64,000 bases of DNA, from positions 1 through 64,000 of the forward strand of contig NZ_JACHVS010000001.1 in NCBI RefSeq assembly GCF_014190875.1, written 5' to 3'. Positions 9,191 to 18,243 of the stretch are shown piece by piece. Position 1 is the stretch's first letter. Every line of letters begins with the position of its first letter. The stretch comes from Paeniglutamicibacter cryotolerans (GTDB lineage Bacteria; Actinomycetota; Actinomycetes; Actinomycetales; Micrococcaceae). A model generated the notes under the pieces. The model was not told the DNA's origin, ran no database searches, and saw only the letters and a list, made by a program, of their open reading frames with translations. A program made the position numbers and the translations under genes.

Positions 9191-10267
9191 CTAGTCGCGC
9201 TGTTCTTCGATCCCCGGCCAGGCGCCACCGGGGCCGTCGAAGCGCGATTCGACCGGTTGCGTGGTGGCCGGATCCAACAGCCCGGGGTGGCTCGCTGCGA
9301 GTCTGGCGGTCCGCGAATTGAACTTCTTCTGCCTCGGGTCGAAAGCATCCCGCAATCCGTCACCGATGAAGTTGATGCACAGGCAGATCAAGACGATGAA
9401 CAATCCCGGGAACCAGAACAGCCAAGGCCTGGTGGTGAACGCCTCTTGGTTGTTGGAGATCAGGGAACCCAAGGACACATCAGGTGCTTTCACGCCTAGG
9501 CCGAGATAGGACAGCCCTGTTTCAAGCAGGATTGCCGAAGACATCAGCAGCGTGACGTTCACGATGATCGTGCCGACCGCGTTGGGCAGGATGTGCTTGA
9601 AAATGATGCGGACATTCGAGGCTCCGGCGATCCGGGCAGCATCGACGAATTCACGTTCACGCAGGGTCAGGAATTCGCCTCGCACCAGGCGGGCAAGGCC
9701 GGTCCAGATGACGAGGCCGATGAACCCCCCCAGGGCAATCGTGGCAAGGTTTCCCGAGACCGCACCACCGGCGACCTGGCCGATGACTGCCGCTAGGATC
9801 AGCAGCGGAATGATGATGATCACATCGGTCAGGCGCATTAACACGGCTTCGGTCATGCCACGGAAGTAGCCCGAGACCGCACCGATCACGACACCGAAGA
9901 AACCGCCGACAATGCCGATGATGAACATGATCACGATCGATTGCTGGGTTCCGCGCATGGTCATGGCGAAGTAGTCACGCCCGATACGGTCTTGCCCGAA
10001 GGGGTGGTCGCCCCAGCTGAACGGGCCGGTCACGGTGGGGGCTCCGCTGTTGGTTTCGGGGGTGAATCCGGTGAAGCCGTATTTCCACCAGCCGGGGATG
10101 GAGCCGAAACCGATGGAGGTGAAGGCAAGGACCAAGATCCCGGCGAACACGACCATGGAAATGACGGCAGGGGTGTTCCCTAAGAAGCGCTTTCTGACGA
10201 TGGCACCCTGGGACAGGCCCTTGACTTCATCGGGGACCGGCTTCTTGGCCGTAGGCGAGGTGGTCAT
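9191..10267 (-). CDS. Peptide ABC transporter permease, DppC type
   Basis: This inner-membrane permease of 358 residues has an N-terminal OppC-type segment, about six membrane helices and the permease coupling motif region EFVDAARIAGASNVRIIFKH. The extracellular loop carries DHPFGQDRIGRDYF, typical of DppC/OppC. Its ATG overlaps the stop of the DppB-type gene (ATGA), so the two are translationally coupled. The C-terminus has an unusual polar extension after FDPRQKKF. It pairs with the DppB-type protein to form the channel. Confidence 0.92.
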   Translation of the reverse strand: MTTSPTAKKPVPDEVKGLSQGAIVRKRFLGNTPAVISMVVFAGILVLAFTSIGFGSIPGWWKYGFTGFTPETNSGAPTVTGPFSWGDHPFGQDRIGRDYFAMTMRGTQQSIVIMFIIGIVGGFFGVVIGAVSGYFRGMTEAVLMRLTDVIIIIPLLILAAVIGQVAGGAVSGNLATIALGGFIGLVIWTGLARLVRGEFLTLREREFVDAARIAGASNVRIIFKHILPNAVGTIIVNVTLLMSSAILLETGLSYLGLGVKAPDVSLGSLISNNQEAFTTRPWLFWFPGLFIVLICLCINFIGDGLRDAFDPRQKKFNSRTARLAASHPGLLDPATTQPVESRFDGPGGAWPGIEEQRD

Positions 10268-11808
10268 GATTTCACCCTTACGCGTGGATCGAGGACTGAA
10301 TAGACGAGGTCGGCAAGCAGGTTGAACACCATGGCCAACAGGCCGGTGACCAGAAAGACTCCCATGACCGGGTTGGGGTCCGGTATGGGACTCAACGAGG
10401 TCACGAACAGGTTGCCCATTCCGGTGAACGCGAAGACTCGTTCGGTGATCACCGCGCCGCCGATCAGTGCTCCGATGTCGAAGGCCACGAGGGTGGCCAA
10501 CGGAATCAACGCATTGCGGAAGGCATGGCGCATGACAACCGTGCGCTCGGGAAGGCCCTTGGCCCGGGCGGTGCGGATGTAGTCCTGCTCCATGATTTCA
10601 AGCATCGATGCACGCGAGTAACGCGAGTAGCTAGCCAACGAGATGAGTAGCAGTGCAATCGTGGGCAGCAGGAGGTGGGTGAACGTGTCCAGAGACTGTA
10701 TCCACCAGTCTCCCTGCAAGTTAGGGGTGGAGGAGCCGAAGGTGGCAATGGGCCGACCCTTGATCCGTGGGTTGGAGAAGTAGTTGGGCCACTCGATCAT
10801 GAATCGGTCGAGCACTACAAGTCCGGCAATCAGGAAGCCCGAGAGGGCAGCGGATCGCATCGATTGCCCACGGTCGTAGCCGCCCATGAGCCAACCCACG
10901 AGGCAGCCGACGAGCACCGTGACAACCGCCAGGCCAACGATCTGCCAGAGGCCGAACGAACCGAAGAACGGGTTCAGCACGTAGTAGGAGATGACGCCCA
11001 AGGGAGCCATGATAATGGCCGAATACAGGGCTCTACGGTTGCGGATACCGGCAGTGAGTTGAGTGATCAGATAGGCAATTGCCACTCCGCTGATCAGGAT
11101 GATGATGGGGCCCAAGCCCGGGTTGGTGAACCAACCGGTGGCCTCCATGGCAAGGAGCAGGCCGATAGTGAGCACCGCGGCGATGATGAAGCCCAGGGTG
11201 CGCTTCTTCCAGTTTCCAGACATGAACACCACTACGACCAGGCCCATGACCACGCCGGTGGTGATCAGTGTGGGTGGACTGAAATGTGGGTTCGCCAAGA
11301 AGTTGTTGAAGCCGATGGCCCCGAACTCCTTCAGCAGCACGGCCAGCCAGAAAATCGGCAGCGAGAAGAAGAGGAAGGCCATGAAAGTGACCGAATAGTC
11401 GAGCGAACTGTACTGGCGCAGCGCCGTGATGATGCCCAGCCCGATACCCACGATGATGGCCAAGACGGTGGCCGCGGTCACCAGGAGGATGGTTTGCCCG
11501 GCAGCCCGGCTCAAGGTCGTGACGACCGCTTCGCCGTTCATCGAGGAGCCTAGGTCGCAACGGGCCACGAACGGCACCACGCATTGCACCGCACCACCGA
11601 GCCACTTGAAGTACCTGAGGACGGGCGGCGTATCCAGATCCAGCAGCGCAATCCGCGCTCGGATCAAGTCGTCTTTGTTCGCCGCGTTACTTTCCCGCAG
11701 GTCCTGGAGCGGATCTCCGGCCAAGGCCGTGAGTTGGTAGACGAGGAAGGATGCCCCGAAGAGGATCAGTACAGCGGTAAAAAGCCGCCGGACAATGTAG
11801 GTCACCAT
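10264..11808 (-). CDS. Peptide ABC transporter permease, DppB type, with long insert
   Basis: The protein begins and ends as a normal DppB: MVTYIVRRLFTAVLILFGAS at the N-terminus, and near the C-terminus the coupling segment EIMEQDYIRTARAKGLPERT and DLVYSVLDPRVR. At 514 residues it is some 170-200 longer than the usual permease. The extra sequence (about residues 165-370) lies in the middle and holds several additional hydrophobic helices. This could be an accessory membrane module. It starts with ATG and is coupled to the DppC gene. Confidence 0.88.
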   Translation of the reverse strand: MVTYIVRRLFTAVLILFGASFLVYQLTALAGDPLQDLRESNAANKDDLIRARIALLDLDTPPVLRYFKWLGGAVQCVVPFVARCDLGSSMNGEAVVTTLSRAAGQTILLVTAATVLAIIVGIGLGIITALRQYSSLDYSVTFMAFLFFSLPIFWLAVLLKEFGAIGFNNFLANPHFSPPTLITTGVVMGLVVVVFMSGNWKKRTLGFIIAAVLTIGLLLAMEATGWFTNPGLGPIIILISGVAIAYLITQLTAGIRNRRALYSAIIMAPLGVISYYVLNPFFGSFGLWQIVGLAVVTVLVGCLVGWLMGGYDRGQSMRSAALSGFLIAGLVVLDRFMIEWPNYFSNPRIKGRPIATFGSSTPNLQGDWWIQSLDTFTHLLLPTIALLLISLASYSRYSRASMLEIMEQDYIRTARAKGLPERTVVMRHAFRNALIPLATLVAFDIGALIGGAVITERVFAFTGMGNLFVTSLSPIPDPNPVMGVFLVTGLLAMVFNLLADLVYSVLDPRVRVKS

Positions 11809-12003
11809 GAGTTATATGCCTTGGGTCGAGGTTCCGGGGTTGTCCCGGAAGATGCTGTCGCTGAAGTGCCGTGCACCTCAGCATGCCGACTATAAATGAA
11901 ATGTCAATCACTTTTATCAGCCTGATGAGGTGAAATCCCGTGACTGGGTCATCTGGCCCAATCGGTGCGAGCCGTTTCCGTGATGCGAGGTAGGAAGGAA
12001 AAC

Positions 12004-12030
12004 GCCGGGACCAGGAAATCCGGTCCCGGC
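12004..12030 (-). terminator. Hairpin between binding-protein and permease genes
   Basis: A perfect 9-bp stem (GCCGGGACC/GGTCCCGGC) is followed on the minus strand by GTTTTCC. It sits just after the binding-protein stop. This is the usual arrangement that allows the binding protein to be made in excess over the permeases. Confidence 0.65.
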
Positions 12031-12070
12031 GCTTGCCGCGAGAAAACTATCTCGCAGTGGCTGGCCGCCG

Positions 12071-13870
12071 CTAGGAGTTTACGGACCAATCCCAGAAGTT
12101 CCACCAGACACCGGTCTGGTTGGGCATGAACTGCACACCGCCGATGTTGGAGGAGTACGCCTGGATACCAGCGGACTGGAACAGGGGAAGGCCGTAGCGG
12201 GCTTTCCAGAGCAGCGTATCTATCTGGATCTGCAGCTCATCCTGCTTGGCCTTGTCCGGGGTGATGACCAGTTCGTCCATCAACTTGTCGGCATCTGCGT
12301 TCTTGAAGCCGCTGAAGTTCGAGGAGCTCTTCGAACCGAAGAGCTGCGGGACTCCGGAGACTCCGACACCCGGGGAGGTCCATCCAAAGATGGAGGCATC
12401 ATAAGTACCGTTGCCCAGGGCCGCGCCCCACTGGTTGCCCGGCAGGCCGCCGTCGACGACCTTGAATCCGGCCTGCGTGGCGGACTCCGCGATCAGCGAG
12501 TAGGCATCCAGTCGGTTCGGGTTTTCCTTGTTGTACATGATCCGTACGGTGGGAGTAGCCCCTTTGAGCAGCTTCTTGGCCCCGTCGATGTCGACAGCGT
12601 TGAAGTCTGTGGACCCATTGGCCGCGACGGCAGCCGCGTAGGACGCGTTTGCCGGAACGAAGATCTGCGAATCCAGCGGCTTGGCATCCGGGACCAGCTT
12701 GCCGATGACGGTATCGACGATCTGCTGGCGTGGAACGGTCTTCATGAACGCCTCGCGGACGTCGCTGTCCTTGAAGACACCGGTGAAGTTGAGGTCCAGG
12801 TGGTCGTAGGCCAACTGCTGGCCTTGTTCGATGTTGATGGTGTCGCCCAAGGCCTGCAACTGCTGGAGGGTATCGGTGGAAGCCTGCGGTGCGATGATGT
12901 CGACTTCGCCGTTCTTCAACGCGGTGACCTGCGCTGCGGAGTCGGCAATGTATCGCACGACGATCGAATCGACCTTCGGCTCGGGGCCCCAGGTGTAATC
13001 CGGGTTCTTGACCAGTGTCATCGAACGGTCCGGAACGATGTCCTTGACGATGAAGGGGCCCGAGGACAGGTAAAGGTCCTTGTCGGTGGGCAGCGACTTG
13101 GTGTCGTATCCGGTATTCCAGAAATCGGATACCTTCTTCAAGTCCTTATTAACTGCCACCGGCTTCGCCGGATCACCCTTAGGAGTATTCATCAGCATCT
13201 TGGTGAGGTCAGCGGTGGACATGCCGGCCTTCTTTGCCGCCACATGGGCGGGTGTCATCGGGTTGAACGAGATTTCCCAGTCGGCAAAGGGCTTGGAGAA
13301 GTTCAACGTGACCGACCGGTTGTCATCGCCGACCACCGGCACGTCGGTCAGGTTCATGCCCGTGGTGTCGCCGGCGTAGTCAAAGTATGTGGTGCCGGAC
13401 GTGACCTTGCCGGTGTTCTCATCGATCTTGGAGTCGTTGAAGTGTCCGGACACGATGGCCCATGCAAAGACCAGGTCATCGGCATTGACCGCTTCCCCGT
13501 CAGACCACTTCACCCCGTCGTTGACGGTGTACTTGACGCTCAGCGGGTCCTGGGAAAGGACTTCGTAGGTTCCGAACTTCTCGTTCTTCACCACGTTGAG
13601 GTCTTTATCGATGTAGTTGAACGAGCCATTCATGGTGTAGGCAATCTTCGAGTTGATATCGACGTTGCCATTGGCCGTGTTCGTATTGAAGGAGGTGAAG
13701 GGGTTCACCTCGACGACGCGCACCTCGCCACCCATCGCAGGGGCTTCGCTGCCCGTGGCCGCTGGGGCGCTCGTGGATGGGGTGGTGCCGGTGTTGGCTG
13801 CACACGCACTGAGGGCCAGTGCGGCCGCAGCACCAAGGGCTACTGCTTTGGAAATACGTGCGATACGCAT
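12071..13870 (-). CDS. Peptide-binding lipoprotein of the ABC transporter
   Basis: This 599-residue extracytoplasmic solute-binding protein belongs to family 5 (OppA/DppA). It has a lipoprotein signal with a basic start (MRIARISK), a hydrophobic core and lipobox LSAC with the acylated cysteine at C23. The mature part shows KWSDGEAVNADDLVFAW, typical of peptide-binding proteins. The ATG at 13870 has AAGGAGG 6 nt upstream. It is the first gene of the transporter operon, and the permeases follow after a hairpin. The ligand is probably oligopeptides, but this is by family only. Confidence 0.9.
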   Translation of the reverse strand: MRIARISKAVALGAAAALALSACAANTGTTPSTSAPAATGSEAPAMGGEVRVVEVNPFTSFNTNTANGNVDINSKIAYTMNGSFNYIDKDLNVVKNEKFGTYEVLSQDPLSVKYTVNDGVKWSDGEAVNADDLVFAWAIVSGHFNDSKIDENTGKVTSGTTYFDYAGDTTGMNLTDVPVVGDDNRSVTLNFSKPFADWEISFNPMTPAHVAAKKAGMSTADLTKMLMNTPKGDPAKPVAVNKDLKKVSDFWNTGYDTKSLPTDKDLYLSSGPFIVKDIVPDRSMTLVKNPDYTWGPEPKVDSIVVRYIADSAAQVTALKNGEVDIIAPQASTDTLQQLQALGDTINIEQGQQLAYDHLDLNFTGVFKDSDVREAFMKTVPRQQIVDTVIGKLVPDAKPLDSQIFVPANASYAAAVAANGSTDFNAVDIDGAKKLLKGATPTVRIMYNKENPNRLDAYSLIAESATQAGFKVVDGGLPGNQWGAALGNGTYDASIFGWTSPGVGVSGVPQLFGSKSSSNFSGFKNADADKLMDELVITPDKAKQDELQIQIDTLLWKARYGLPLFQSAGIQAYSSNIGGVQFMPNQTGVWWNFWDWSVNS

Positions 13871-14110
13871 TCCGCCTCCTTCTATGTTTGGGCGAGGTCT
13901 CTGGCGACAAACCATCCGTTCCGGTCCCCCGAGCGAGTGGTTCGTCTCACATATCGAAACTGTAGTTGAGAATCATCGGCTTGGATATAAAAATCTCGCT
14001 TCAGAGTCGGCCGTTATGAACTCGGGACTTTTGCCCCAAGTCACGGTCCGCCAAGGGCCCTAGAGCCCCAGCGTCCCCACTCCCGCGAAAACTCAAGGGT
14101 TTGTTTCATA

Positions 14111-14124
14111 TTGGCAATTGCCAA
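14111..14124. promoter_or_regulatory. Perfect palindrome TTGGCAATTGCCAA
   Basis: A 14-nt perfect palindrome lies in the AT-rich region about 240 nt upstream of the peptide-binding protein. It has the look of an operator for a dimeric regulator. No regulator gene is adjacent. Confidence 0.35.
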
Positions 14125-14549
14125 GGACTTTCCGAAGTTACGCTCCAGTAGGTCAAAACGATCACGCCAGAAATTAATAACAATTTGATAACGTAGTCAA
14201 GTGTCGTTCATTTGCAGCTTCCTCCGGTTTTTGCCCCAGCGATATCGGCTCCGCAGAAGATCGCCGGCGCATCACTCGTCCCTGCAGACATCTTGGGCGC
14301 GGCACCTCAATGATCGACCCCGGGACTTTCCAAGCAATCCCCGGGCCGACGCCGAATCATCCTCGGGAAAGACCCGCCCCTGCTGCCCAAGGCGCACCCC
14401 CAGCGGGCATATTGCCTGATGGAAAACTCGGAGATCGATTCTGTTCCCTGCCTCGACAGGGGGCGACCAAAGAAGGGCGAGGAAAGCAGTCGCCACCGAC
14501 CTGCTGGGATCCCCTGCCTTGGCAGATGGAGTTCCCCGGGGTATCTGCC

Positions 14550-14962
14550 ATTTCCCTCCACACCACCCACGGTCCGATCCGTGTCCACGAGATCGGACAT
14601 GGAACGTGGAACATCATCAGGGTTCTGGTTACCCATCTCGTCATGGCGCACGAACTGCTGGAACAGTTCCGCACTTTGGCCGTGGTTGCAGGGGGAATCG
14701 AACGGGGGGTATTCGGCATGCGGCAGCGGAGAGGGATATTCGGCGAAGAGGCCCAAGGACAGGCACGTCTACCGTTCGCCGGATCCTGGCGCGGCATGCT
14801 GAACGGCCCACGGGGTCCAATCGCCATGAACTTATGCTTCGCCGGATCGTTCCACACTTGCGCAACTTCCCCGTTGTTTCCCTTCAGCGGCTTGTGCCAG
14901 TGCTCAAGGACCTCGCCACCGCCTGGGTCCTTGACGAACGCTGACTCTCCGTCAGGAGCAGC
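14550..14962 (-). pseudogene. 3' remnant of a gene cut by IS630
   Basis: Reading on the minus strand away from the IS630 left end, an open frame gives LAAPDGESAFVKDP, then EVLEHWHKPLKGNNGEVAQV and KHKFMAIGPRGPF. Further on, the protein-like signal moves to another frame, so at least one frameshift is likely. It faces the start-like fragment at 16256-16329 on the other side of the element. The family is not recognised. The lower boundary is approximate. Confidence 0.35.
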
Positions 14963-14964
14963 TA

Positions 14965-16253
14965 GTACTGCGGCCTGCAAGGTTTGCTTTCCCAGGCTGA
15001 TGACCGGGGCCGGTCCCCGTTGCGGGAACGGTGTTTTCAGCGCACGCTGATGGTGCGGGTTTCCGCCCTTCCCAGGAGGCTGCGATGACACAGCGTGTGA
15101 CGGTTCGAGACATCGACAACGACGAAGAGGCCCTGCTGCTGCAGATCGTACGGCGCGGCGGGTCCGGCCCGGTGGTGACCTGGCGCCGGGCCCAGATGGT
15201 GCTGCTCTCGGCCCGGGGCATGGACGTGGCCAGCCTCGCCGAGGTCGCCTTCACCAGCCCCGACGCCGGTCCGCGACGTCCTGCACCATTTCAACGACGA
15301 CGGCTTCGAGTCCCTGCATCCCCACTACTCCGGAGGGCGCCCGGCGAAGTTCACCGACGCCCAACGCGAACAGATCAAAAGGATCGCCCTGGACCACCCC
15401 GGGGACCACGACCTGCCGTTCTCCACCTGGAGCCTGTCCAAACTGGCCGACTACCTGGTTCAGAAGGAGGTGGTGGAGGACATTTCCCCTGAGGGACTGC
15501 GCATGCTGTTGCGCCAACAAAATGTCTCCTTATCCCATCCATCAAAACCTGGAAGGGCAGCACCGACCCGGACTACGAAGCGAAGAAGGCCCGTGTCCTG
15601 CACCTCTATGACATCGCCGACGGCAAGGCCGACCCTGGGAAAGACGACCCGGACGTGGCCATCTGCTACGACGAATTCGGACCGTTGAACCTCCAACCCC
15701 ACCCGGGACACCAGTGGGCCCCGAAAGCCACCGGCCCCGGGGACCAAGCCAACCCGCGCCGGCGCCGGCGGGCGACCTACCAGCGACCGAACGGGGTGCG
15801 GCACCTGCTGGCCGGCTACGATCTGTCCACCAACAGGCTCTACGGGCATGTGAAGGCCCGCAAGCGCCGGACGGAGTTCCTGGCTTTCGCCCGCTACCTG
15901 CGCACCCTGCACCCTGCACCCGCGGCCCAGCGGATCGCGATCATCATGGACAACTACTCCCCGCACCGCTCCACCAAGGTCGATACCCGGGTCGGGGACT
16001 GGGCCGCGGCGAACAACGTCGAGCTCGCCTACATCCCGTATTACAGCTCGTGGCTGAACCGGATCGAACCCCAGTTCACCGCGCTGCGCTACCTTGCCCT
16101 GGATGGCACGGACCATCCCCGCCACCGGGCCCAGTCCGGGATGATCCGCCGCTTCATTATTTGGCGTAACCACCACACCACCGACCCGAAACTGCGCAAG
16201 GTCATCCGCCGCGCCTCACTGATCAAACGGGCAAAGGTTACCTGACGCAGTAC
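14965..16253 (+). mobile_element. IS630-family insertion sequence
   Basis: The ends are imperfect inverted repeats (about 17 of 23 matches): left GTACTGCGGCCTGCAAGG, right the complement of GTACTGCGTCAGGTAACC. They are flanked by TA on both sides (14963-14964 and 16254-16255), the target duplication expected of IS630/Tc1-type elements. The element is about 1.29 kb and holds one transposase gene, broken by two frameshifts. Confidence 0.85.
15085..16245 (+). pseudogene. IS630 transposase, two frameshifts
   Basis: The gene starts at an ATG with AGGAGG upstream and reads MTQRVTVRDIDNDEEALLLQ with a helix-turn-helix region. The frame shifts near 15260-15271 (continuing as RDVLHHFNDDGFESLHPHYS) and shifts back near 15530-15547 (TWKGSTDPDYEAKK). 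The catalytic triad is visible in the last part: D in AICYDEFGPL, D in IIMDNYSPH and E in WLNRIEPQF. The two shifts cancel in frame but destroy the middle segment as read, so the gene is inactive as sequenced unless these are sequencing errors. Confidence 0.85.
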
Positions 16254-16255
16254 TA

Positions 16256-16329
16256 GGCGGCGCATCGCCGATCCGGGCAAAATTGAAGCCTTCAAAGGCG
16301 AAGAGATCAAGCTCGTCTTGCGGGTTTGC
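16256..16329 (-). pseudogene. 5' remnant facing the IS630 element
   Basis: On the minus strand an ATG at 16329 opens MANPQDELDLFAFEGFNFAR and runs into the right end of the IS630. Joined across the TA target to the left fragment, the frames do not match directly (a stop follows), so decay preceded or followed insertion. The opening pattern weakly recalls phage antirepressor N-termini, but that is a guess. Confidence 0.3.
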
Positions 16330-16997
16330 CATCTCGTTCGGGTCCTGTCCTCGACGTTGAAGTTCCCTGCGGGGTCCTGGCACGGCGATCATCGTCCCAG
16401 CACACCGAGTGGCAGCCTGAATGCGAACGCAGGCAGTTCATCCGATAGGCGTGCTTCGGAACTCGCACCGAGATAACCCTGGGCACAGCATCCGCAAACC
16501 GGCACCTCCTTCCCGTCCAGCACGCAGCCGAGATTCGGTGCCATGGACCTCGCATCATGAGCAAGAACCTGTTCCGCTTGGCGACGTTGCGGTCTTGATC
16601 CGCGACGCCCGGCGCCCAAGGTGCCTGCACTGCCCTGAACTGGCCTCAACAGAGCAGGATCGGGGCTCGGACGGACTCCGACAGCGAACGAATGTATAAA
16701 AGAGGACAGGGCCTGCATAATCGTCATAGAGGTCGGGCACTGCGGGGTTTCGCCTGTCGGCTTTTCGATGCGATGTCATTCGGCGAGCACCCCATGAATA
16801 GGTGTGCTCAACCGTTTGCCGCCCGAAGACGTTCGTCCTGCGACTCGGGTTCCTTGGACGAAAGAAGATGTGAGCTTGATGGATGCAGTTCTTGGGCTCT
16901 TCCCCCGTGGGACCGGTCGCGGATCGTCCGGTCGTAGTTTTGCCACTGGCGTGCTGTCGCGCTCTCCCGTCAGCAAAGACGCTAGGCCGGTTTCCTC
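16330..16997. other. Stretch without a recognised gene
   Basis: Both strands have only short frames with no recognisable domain, no ribosome binding site and no codon-usage consistency. I see no RNA gene or clear repeat in it. It is probably decayed accessory DNA between the IS630 element and the DUF2071 gene. Confidence 0.4.
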
Positions 16998-17753
16998 ATG
17001 ACCCCAGATGCAATGGACACACATGCCCCACCACTCGGTGGTCCCGCCATTCTGCGCCAACGCTGGAGTGACGTGACGTTTCTGCACTGGAGGGTCGAAC
17101 CAGGCCTCGTCGATCCCTATATGCCCGCGGGCTGCTCACCCGATGTGGTTGACGGCAGTGCCTGGGTGGGGCTGATAGCGTTTCAGATGTCTAAGAGTTC
17201 GTTCTTCGGCAGCCCTAGCATTCCGTGGCTCGGGGACTTTCCCGAGGTCAATGTCCGTCTCTACTCCATTGACGAAAATGGCCGCCGAGGAGTCGTCTTC
17301 CTCAGCCTGGAAGCCTCGCATCTGATCCCCGTACTCATCGCGAGGGCGGCTTTCGGCCTGAACTATCGGTGGGCTTCCATGAAGTTGGAGACAGCTGAAG
17401 GCACCGTCTCCTATCGCACGAAGCGTCATGGTCAACCCGACGCCGCATCGCACATCATCGTGCGCGCCCATCACGACTCGGCTGTGAACGCTGCGTTAGA
17501 GGCCGATCCGATTGCAACGTTTTTGACGGCGCGCTGGGGCTTTCACGAAAATCATTTCGGCCGCACCATCTACTGCCGCAATCAACACGAACCGTGGCCC
17601 CTTCAACATGCTGAGCTGGTGCACTTGAAAGACGGACTGCTGGCCGCGGCCGGTTTCCAAGGACTGGCCGACCGAGTCCCAGACTCGGTGCTTTACGCCG
17701 CTGAGGTCACGACCGTCTTCGCCTCGCCACGACAGGGAAATCGTCGTCGATAG
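16998..17753 (+). CDS. DUF2071 (YqjF-like) family protein
   Basis: The 251-residue protein fits the YqjF/DUF2071 family, which has an acetoacetate decarboxylase-like fold. Visible features are the opening RQRWSDVTFLHWRVEPG, the segment WLGDFPEVNVRLYS and the later ASMKLETAEGTVSYRTKRHG. The family's reaction is not established. It stands alone in an accessory region between the IS630 element and the SDR gene. The ATG at 16998 is used for lack of a better signal; an in-frame ATG follows a few codons on. Confidence 0.75.
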   Translation: MTPDAMDTHAPPLGGPAILRQRWSDVTFLHWRVEPGLVDPYMPAGCSPDVVDGSAWVGLIAFQMSKSSFFGSPSIPWLGDFPEVNVRLYSIDENGRRGVVFLSLEASHLIPVLIARAAFGLNYRWASMKLETAEGTVSYRTKRHGQPDAASHIIVRAHHDSAVNAALEADPIATFLTARWGFHENHFGRTIYCRNQHEPWPLQHAELVHLKDGLLAAAGFQGLADRVPDSVLYAAEVTTVFASPRQGNRRR

Positions 17754-18243
17754 TCGGCACCGAAGCACCGTGGCCATGTCACTGGTGACCGCATCTGAAT
17801 TCCTCGCAGATGCGATCGACCTGACCGACAGCACACTGGCTTAGACAAGGAAGGCGGAGTCCACGTCGTTACCTCGCCGAAGTCTTCCCGCATCAAGGTC
17901 CTGAGTGCACCACCGCACGGTTTCTGCGTATGGAGTCCGCAGGCAGGTCGTATCGGCGACGCTCATCGCGATGGTCCCGTCATAAAGCTTTTTCGGAGAT
18001 CGGACAGTGATGCGTGTCGATCAAACGCCTTTGGTCGGGTAGCCAGTTGACGCCGATGCGGCGATAAGGAACGTCTGACGATTCAGGCCGATTCCGGCCG
18101 AGGGCAGGGGGCCTTCGATGCCCCGTCCGTCACCCCGGAACCCACGTCGGACCTACCTGAGTCTTGAGCGCCGAAGGTGCATGGCCCCGCCGGAAAACTC
18201 CGGCCGGGCCAATCACATCAAGCGACGAGTCCCGCCATCTCGT
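17754..18243. other. Stretch without an intact gene
   Basis: About 490 bp has no intact gene. Around 17820-17965 the minus strand gives MSVADTTCLRTPYAETVR, which faintly recalls DUF302 proteins, and a neighbouring frame gives REDFGEVTTW. A frameshifted relic is possible but not shown. The far end holds the SDR terminator. Confidence 0.35.
18183..18210 (-). terminator. Terminator of the SDR gene
   Basis: A GC-rich stem (GGCCC.GCCGG with CCGGC.GGGCC, one mismatch) and a 6-nt loop lie 34 nt past the SDR stop. The U-tract is poor. Confidence 0.5.

Larger units (their letters stand above)
13871..14964. other. Long non-coding or decayed stretch upstream of the binding protein
   Basis: About 1.1 kb holds no convincing intact gene. 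The part nearest the binding-protein gene (to about 14210) is AT-richer and should contain its promoter. From about 14290 to 14962 several overlapping minus-strand frames read as protein-like pieces (for example EVLEHWHKPLKGNNGEVAQV) but shift frame, which suggests a decayed gene cut by the IS630 element. I do not recognise the family. Confidence 0.45.

Noticed and set aside
16256..16329. Phage antirepressor (BRO-type) N-terminus
   Set aside because: Only about ten positions resemble the family, so it is kept as an unidentified remnant.
17820..17965. Possible DUF302 relic
   Set aside because: The similarity is short, needs a frameshift and rests on recalled patterns only.
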